Source: Micavibrio aeruginosavorus (lineage in GTDB: Bacteria; Pseudomonadota; Alphaproteobacteria; Micavibrionales; Micavibrionaceae). Taken from it: a stretch of 8,567 bases of DNA. The notes under the pieces were generated by a model. The model was not told the DNA's origin, ran no database searches, and saw only the letters and a program-made list of their open reading frames with translations. Position 1 is the first letter of the stretch. Every line of letters begins with the position of its first letter. The translations under genes and the position numbers were made by a program. The stretch is from NCBI GenBank assembly GCA_003241285.1, contig QFOT01000091.1, forward strand, positions 1 to 8,567. The letters run 5' to 3'. This document shows positions 7,191 to 8,567 of this stretch, one piece after another.

Positions 7191-7260
7191 TTGTTTTCCC
7201 CGCGAAAGCGGGGATCTTTTTATGCGTTTGCCTAGATCCCCGCTTTCGCGGGAAAAACAA
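7191..7260. repeat. Inverted pair of 27-bp palindromic repeats (REP/BIME-like)
   Basis: Copy 1 at 7191-7217 (TTGTTTTCCCCGCGAAAGCG...) and copy 2 at 7234-7260 in opposite orientation match at 26 of 27 positions, separated by 16 bp. Each copy contains its own CCCGC-GAAA-GCGGG hairpin. The layout is that of a two-unit BIME of REP-type elements. Whether it is repeated elsewhere in the genome cannot be seen here. Confidence 0.7.
7197..7221 (+). terminator. Intrinsic terminator of infC
   Basis: TCCCCGC (7197-7203), GAAA tetraloop (7204-7207), GCGGGGA (7208-7214), then TCTTTTT. A stable 7-bp GC-rich stem, GNRA-type loop and T-run 22 nt after the infC stop make this a convincing terminator, and it ends the thrS-infC unit. 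The hairpin is also the core of a palindromic repeat element. Confidence 0.8.
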
Positions 7261-7283
7261 TTTGAGATTTATCGTTCAGGCAT

Positions 7284-7400
7284 GAAAAATCCCGCCTCCT
7301 TATCCTTGTTTCTCAGGGTTTCAACATGACTTTCCCGCAAATACAGCGCGTCAGAGATATTGAATATACACAAAGAGAGAAACGGATCGTGAAGGCGGGA
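7284..7400 (-). ncRNA. Candidate structured small RNA (rod-shaped, U-tailed)
   Basis: Read on the - strand from 7400 to 7284. Nested pairings in order: 7393-7400 with 7290-7297 (8 bp, AGGCGGGA/TCCCGCCT); 7384-7387 with 7302-7305 (4 bp); 7377-7383 with 7308-7314 (7 bp, GAGAAAC/GTTTCTC); 7357-7364 with 7320-7327 (8 bp); then a short GAC/GTC stem (7328-7330 with 7350-7352) in the apical part. In the fourth helix one position is a G-U pair on the - strand but a C-A mismatch on the + strand, and the closing stem is followed on the - strand by TTTTT (7289-7285). Both favour a - strand RNA. I do not recognise it as SRP RNA, tmRNA or a known 6S sequence. A weak -10-like TATTTT (7409-7414) lies upstream; processing from read-through of the basic-protein gene is the alternative, as is a mobile palindromic repeat. 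Confidence 0.45.
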
Positions 7401-7408
7401 CTAAATTC

Positions 7409-7435
7409 AAAATAAGCCGAGTTTAAAACCCGGCT
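7409..7435 (-). terminator. Intrinsic terminator of the H1-like gene
   Basis: On the - strand: AGCCGGG (7435-7429), loop TTTTAAA, CTCGGCT (7421-7415), then TATTTT. The 7-bp stem has one G-U pair. It begins 6 nt after the stop codon of the H1-like gene. There is no T-run on the + strand, so it is one-directional. Confidence 0.7.
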
Positions 7436-7441
7436 CACAAA

Positions 7442-7657
7442 TTACTTCTTTTTAGCTACTTTTTTTACAGCTTTTTTAACTGTCTTTTTAACAGCTGGCT
7501 TCTTAGCAGCTACTTTTTTTACAGCTTTTTTAACTGCAGGTTTTTTAGCAGCTACTTTTTTTACAGCTTTTTTAACTGCAGGTTTTTTTACAGCTTTTTT
7601 AACTGCAGGTTTTTTAGCAGCTGGTTTTTTTGCTGCAGGTTTTTTAGCGATTGCCAT
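7442..7657 (-). CDS. H1-like Lys/Ala/Pro/Val repeat protein (nucleoid-type)
   Basis: A 71-aa protein that is 31/71 lysine; apart from Met1, Ile3 and one Thr it is only Lys, Ala, Pro and Val, with no acidic, aromatic or Cys residue. It is a chain of KKPAV, KKAV and KKVAA blocks resembling the C-terminal tail of histone H1 and bacterial H1-like/AlgP-type proteins, which bind and compact DNA without a fixed fold. ATG at 7655-7657 is chosen over an earlier in-frame ATG at 7711: AGGAG lies 9 nt upstream, and the 7711 start lies beyond the likely promoter. It has its own promoter (7699-7726) and terminator (7409-7435), so it is a single-gene unit. The poly-A-rich codons and 42-bp internal repeats make it prone to length change. 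DNA binding is inferred from composition only. Confidence 0.8.
   Translation of the reverse strand: MAIAKKPAAKKPAAKKPAVKKAVKKPAVKKAVKKVAAKKPAVKKAVKKVAAKKPAVKKTVKKAVKKVAKKK
7503..7589. repeat. 42-bp tandem repeats inside the H1-like gene
   Basis: A unit beginning TTAGCAGCTACTTTTTTTAC at 7503 recurs at 7545 (42-bp period, about two copies), encoding the 14-residue block KKAVKKVAAKKPAV. Shorter degenerate copies of its halves (ACAGCTTTTTTAACTGCAGG) fill most of the rest of the gene, for example at 7590. Confidence 0.8.
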
Positions 7658-7698
7658 GTGAGGTATCTCCTGTTTGAGGTTAGAACATGATTCGACAT

Positions 7699-7726
7699 AG
7701 TGTACCCGCAATTACAAAAAATGCAA
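7699..7726 (-). promoter_or_regulatory. Candidate sigma70 promoter of the H1-like gene
   Basis: On the - strand: TTGCAT (7721-7726), 16-bp spacer, TACACT (7699-7704). Transcription would start near 7692, leaving a leader of about 35 nt with AGGAG before the ATG at 7657. An earlier in-frame ATG at 7711 lies upstream of this start point. Confidence 0.55.
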
Positions 7727-7780
7727 ATCGGGATTGCAACTATCACGCAAAAAAATAAACAGAAGATTAAAAGGTGTGAC

Positions 7781-7812
7781 AAAAATGACTCTCTTCACCG
7801 AAGGCCAAGTCA
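7781..7812 (-). terminator. Probable terminator of trxA
   Basis: On the - strand, 6 nt after the trxA stop: TGACT (7812-7808), inner CTTC-GGT-GAAG hairpin, AGTCA (7790-7786), then TTTTT (7785-7781). The stem has an internal loop, so it is weaker than the others in the window. Confidence 0.55.
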
Positions 7813-7818
7813 GATGAT

Positions 7819-8139
7819 TTATGCCACCGAAGAGTTCACCCAGTCACTGAGTTGAGTCTTCGACATGCTGCCGACTTTGGTGTCGACAAGTTGCCCGCCC
7901 TTAAACACCATGAATGTCGGAATGCCGCGAACACCATATTTTGTTGGTGCATTCGGGTTTTCATCGATATTGATTTTGACGACTTTCACTTTTTCACCAA
8001 GTTCATCGGCAAGCTGGTCAACGAGAGGGGACATAACTTTGCAGGGACCGCACCACTCAGCCCAGAAATCGACAACGACCGGGCCGTCTGCTTGCAAGAC
8101 TTCGGATTCAAAACTTTGATCAGTGACGGCGACGGACAT
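7819..8139 (-). CDS. trxA: Thioredoxin 1
   Basis: A 106-aa cytoplasmic thioredoxin, a disulfide reductase that is kept reduced by thioredoxin reductase and serves ribonucleotide reductase and other targets. Full length for the family. Active site WCGPC at 29-33 (C30, C33), buried Asp at D24 (VVVDFWA), cis-proline loop GIPT with P74, and the C-terminal GSMSKTQL helix region. The start at 8137-8139 has AGAGG 5 nt upstream and fits the family N-terminus. It lies 90 bp downstream of addA on the same strand, an order common in alphaproteobacteria. It may be transcribed both from addA and from a promoter in the gap (candidate at 8183-8210). Confidence 0.97.
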   Translation of the reverse strand: MSVAVTDQSFESEVLQADGPVVVDFWAEWCGPCKVMSPLVDQLADELGEKVKVVKINIDENPNAPTKYGVRGIPTFMVFKGGQLVDTKVGSMSKTQLSDWVNSSVA

Positions 8140-8182
8140 GGGGACCTCTTCAAGTGTCTACGAAATATTTAGTATAGTAATT

Positions 8183-8210
8183 ATTATGGGAGGGAGCGGG
8201 GGCAAATCAA
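8183..8210 (-). promoter_or_regulatory. Candidate promoter of trxA
   Basis: On the - strand: TTGATT (8205-8210), 16-bp spacer, CATAAT (8183-8188, 5/6). A second -10-like TATACT is at 8171-8176 with a poor -35. The -35 box lies in the loop of a small GGGC/GCCC inverted repeat (8200-8214). Confidence 0.4.
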
Positions 8211-8249
8211 GCCCGGAATCGCAGATTCCTTAGATGCTAACATCTAAGG
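8200..8249. repeat. Three consecutive hairpins at the addA-trxA junction
   Basis: Three perfect inverted repeats in a row: CCTTAGATG-CTAA-CATCTAAGG (8228-8249, 9 bp, spanning the addA stop codon), GGAATC-GCA-GATTCC (8215-8229, 6 bp, sharing two bases with the first), and GGGC-AAATCAA-GCCC (8200-8214, 4 bp). None has a T-run, so these are not standard intrinsic terminators. They may set mRNA processing or 3' stability between addA and trxA. Confidence 0.65.
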
Positions 8250-8567
8250 TAATGGGCATAAGGAGCGGTTTATCAGTCCATAAAAGTGCGCATTTTACCG
8301 TATGTTTCGGGTAAATCGACAAAAGTGCCTCGGCATAGGCCTTAAGTTGGTGGCGATAGGCTTGCGGCACAGCCGTCGTTTCATTAGGCGAAGGGCGATT
8401 TGTCTTGAAATCGACGATCAGGATTTCCATTTCGGTGATAACAAGACGGTCGATCTGGCCGTTAATGATCCTGCCATCCGGCAATTGCCCGGTGACCGGC
8501 ACTTCTGCCAGAGAGCCAGGTCCGAAGACGGGCGCAAAAACAGGGTCGCGCAGGATACGCATTGTTT
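8230..8567 (-). CDS. addA: AddA helicase-nuclease, C-terminal nuclease end (partial)
   Basis: About 112 residues; the frame is open to the right edge, so the gene continues beyond the window and the ATG at 8562 is only internal. This is the C-terminal PD-(D/E)XK (RecB-family) nuclease domain of the AddAB helicase-nuclease, which processes double-strand breaks for RecA-dependent repair. Counting from the Met at 8562, nuclease motifs are G-Q-I-D38-R, I-V-D51-F-K53 (the D-x-K core) and Q72-L-K-A-Y76 (the QxxxY motif). The fragment matches the alphaproteobacterial AddA ending, and trxA downstream supports it. The catalytic residues visible are intact. The stop codon lies within a 9-bp hairpin. 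The helicase domain cannot be judged. Confidence 0.85.
   Translation of the reverse strand, partial: TMRILRDPVFAPVFGPGSLAEVPVTGQLPDGRIINGQIDRLVITEMEILIVDFKTNRPSPNETTAVPQAYRHQLKAYAEALLSIYPKHTVKCALLWTDKPLLMPITLDVSI

Noticed and set aside
7191..7260. CRISPR array
   Set aside because: Only two copies in opposite orientation with a 16-bp gap; CRISPR repeats are direct and regularly spaced.
7284..7400. SRP RNA, tmRNA or 6S RNA
   Set aside because: The SRP apical-loop signature and tmRNA ends are absent, and the length is short for 6S RNA; kept only as an unnamed candidate.
7442..7711. ATG at 7711 for the H1-like gene
   Set aside because: It lies upstream of the predicted transcription start, has no ribosome binding site, and adds 18 residues unlike the rest of the protein.

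Overview
The window looks like chromosomal DNA of an alphaproteobacterium of medium GC content. The main clues are the end of addA followed by trxA, a gene order common in alphaproteobacteria, an infC that stands apart from rpmI/rplT, and the protein sequences themselves. I cannot fix the genus. The T4BSS gene at the left edge would suit a host-associated or predatory lineage, but that is inference.

Left part (1-3590, + strand): the end of a Dot/Icm-type (type IVB) secretion or conjugation locus. It holds a near full-length IcmB/DotO ATPase followed 2 nt later by a small lysine-rich, single-pass membrane protein of unknown function, presumably co-transcribed. Next (3591-4356, - strand) come two tandem paralogues of the SpoIIAA-like (STAS/SEC14-type) family. 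They form a two-gene operon that converges on the T4BSS genes with no intergenic base at all.

Middle (4357-7221, + strand): a divergent promoter region, then thrS (threonyl-tRNA synthetase) and infC (initiation factor IF-3). infC has no usable ATG/GTG/TTG start. A good Shine-Dalgarno sequence points to an ATC start codon at 6594, matching the rare-start autoregulation known for infC. A hairpin plus T-run separates thrS from infC, and a strong GAAA-loop terminator follows infC.

Right part (7190-8567, mostly - strand): an inverted pair of 27-bp palindromic repeats; a roughly 117-nt imperfect palindrome that reads on the - strand as a rod-shaped RNA ending in a U-run (possible undescribed small RNA); a 71-aa H1-like Lys/Ala/Pro/Val protein built on 42-bp DNA repeats, with its own promoter and terminator; trxA (thioredoxin 1); and the 3' end of addA, whose nuclease domain runs off the right edge.

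The translation genes (thrS, infC), the redox/repair genes (trxA, addA) and the nucleoid-type basic protein are ordinary core functions. The accessory elements are the T4BSS pair, the paralogous SpoIIAA-like pair and the structured repeats around 7190-7440.
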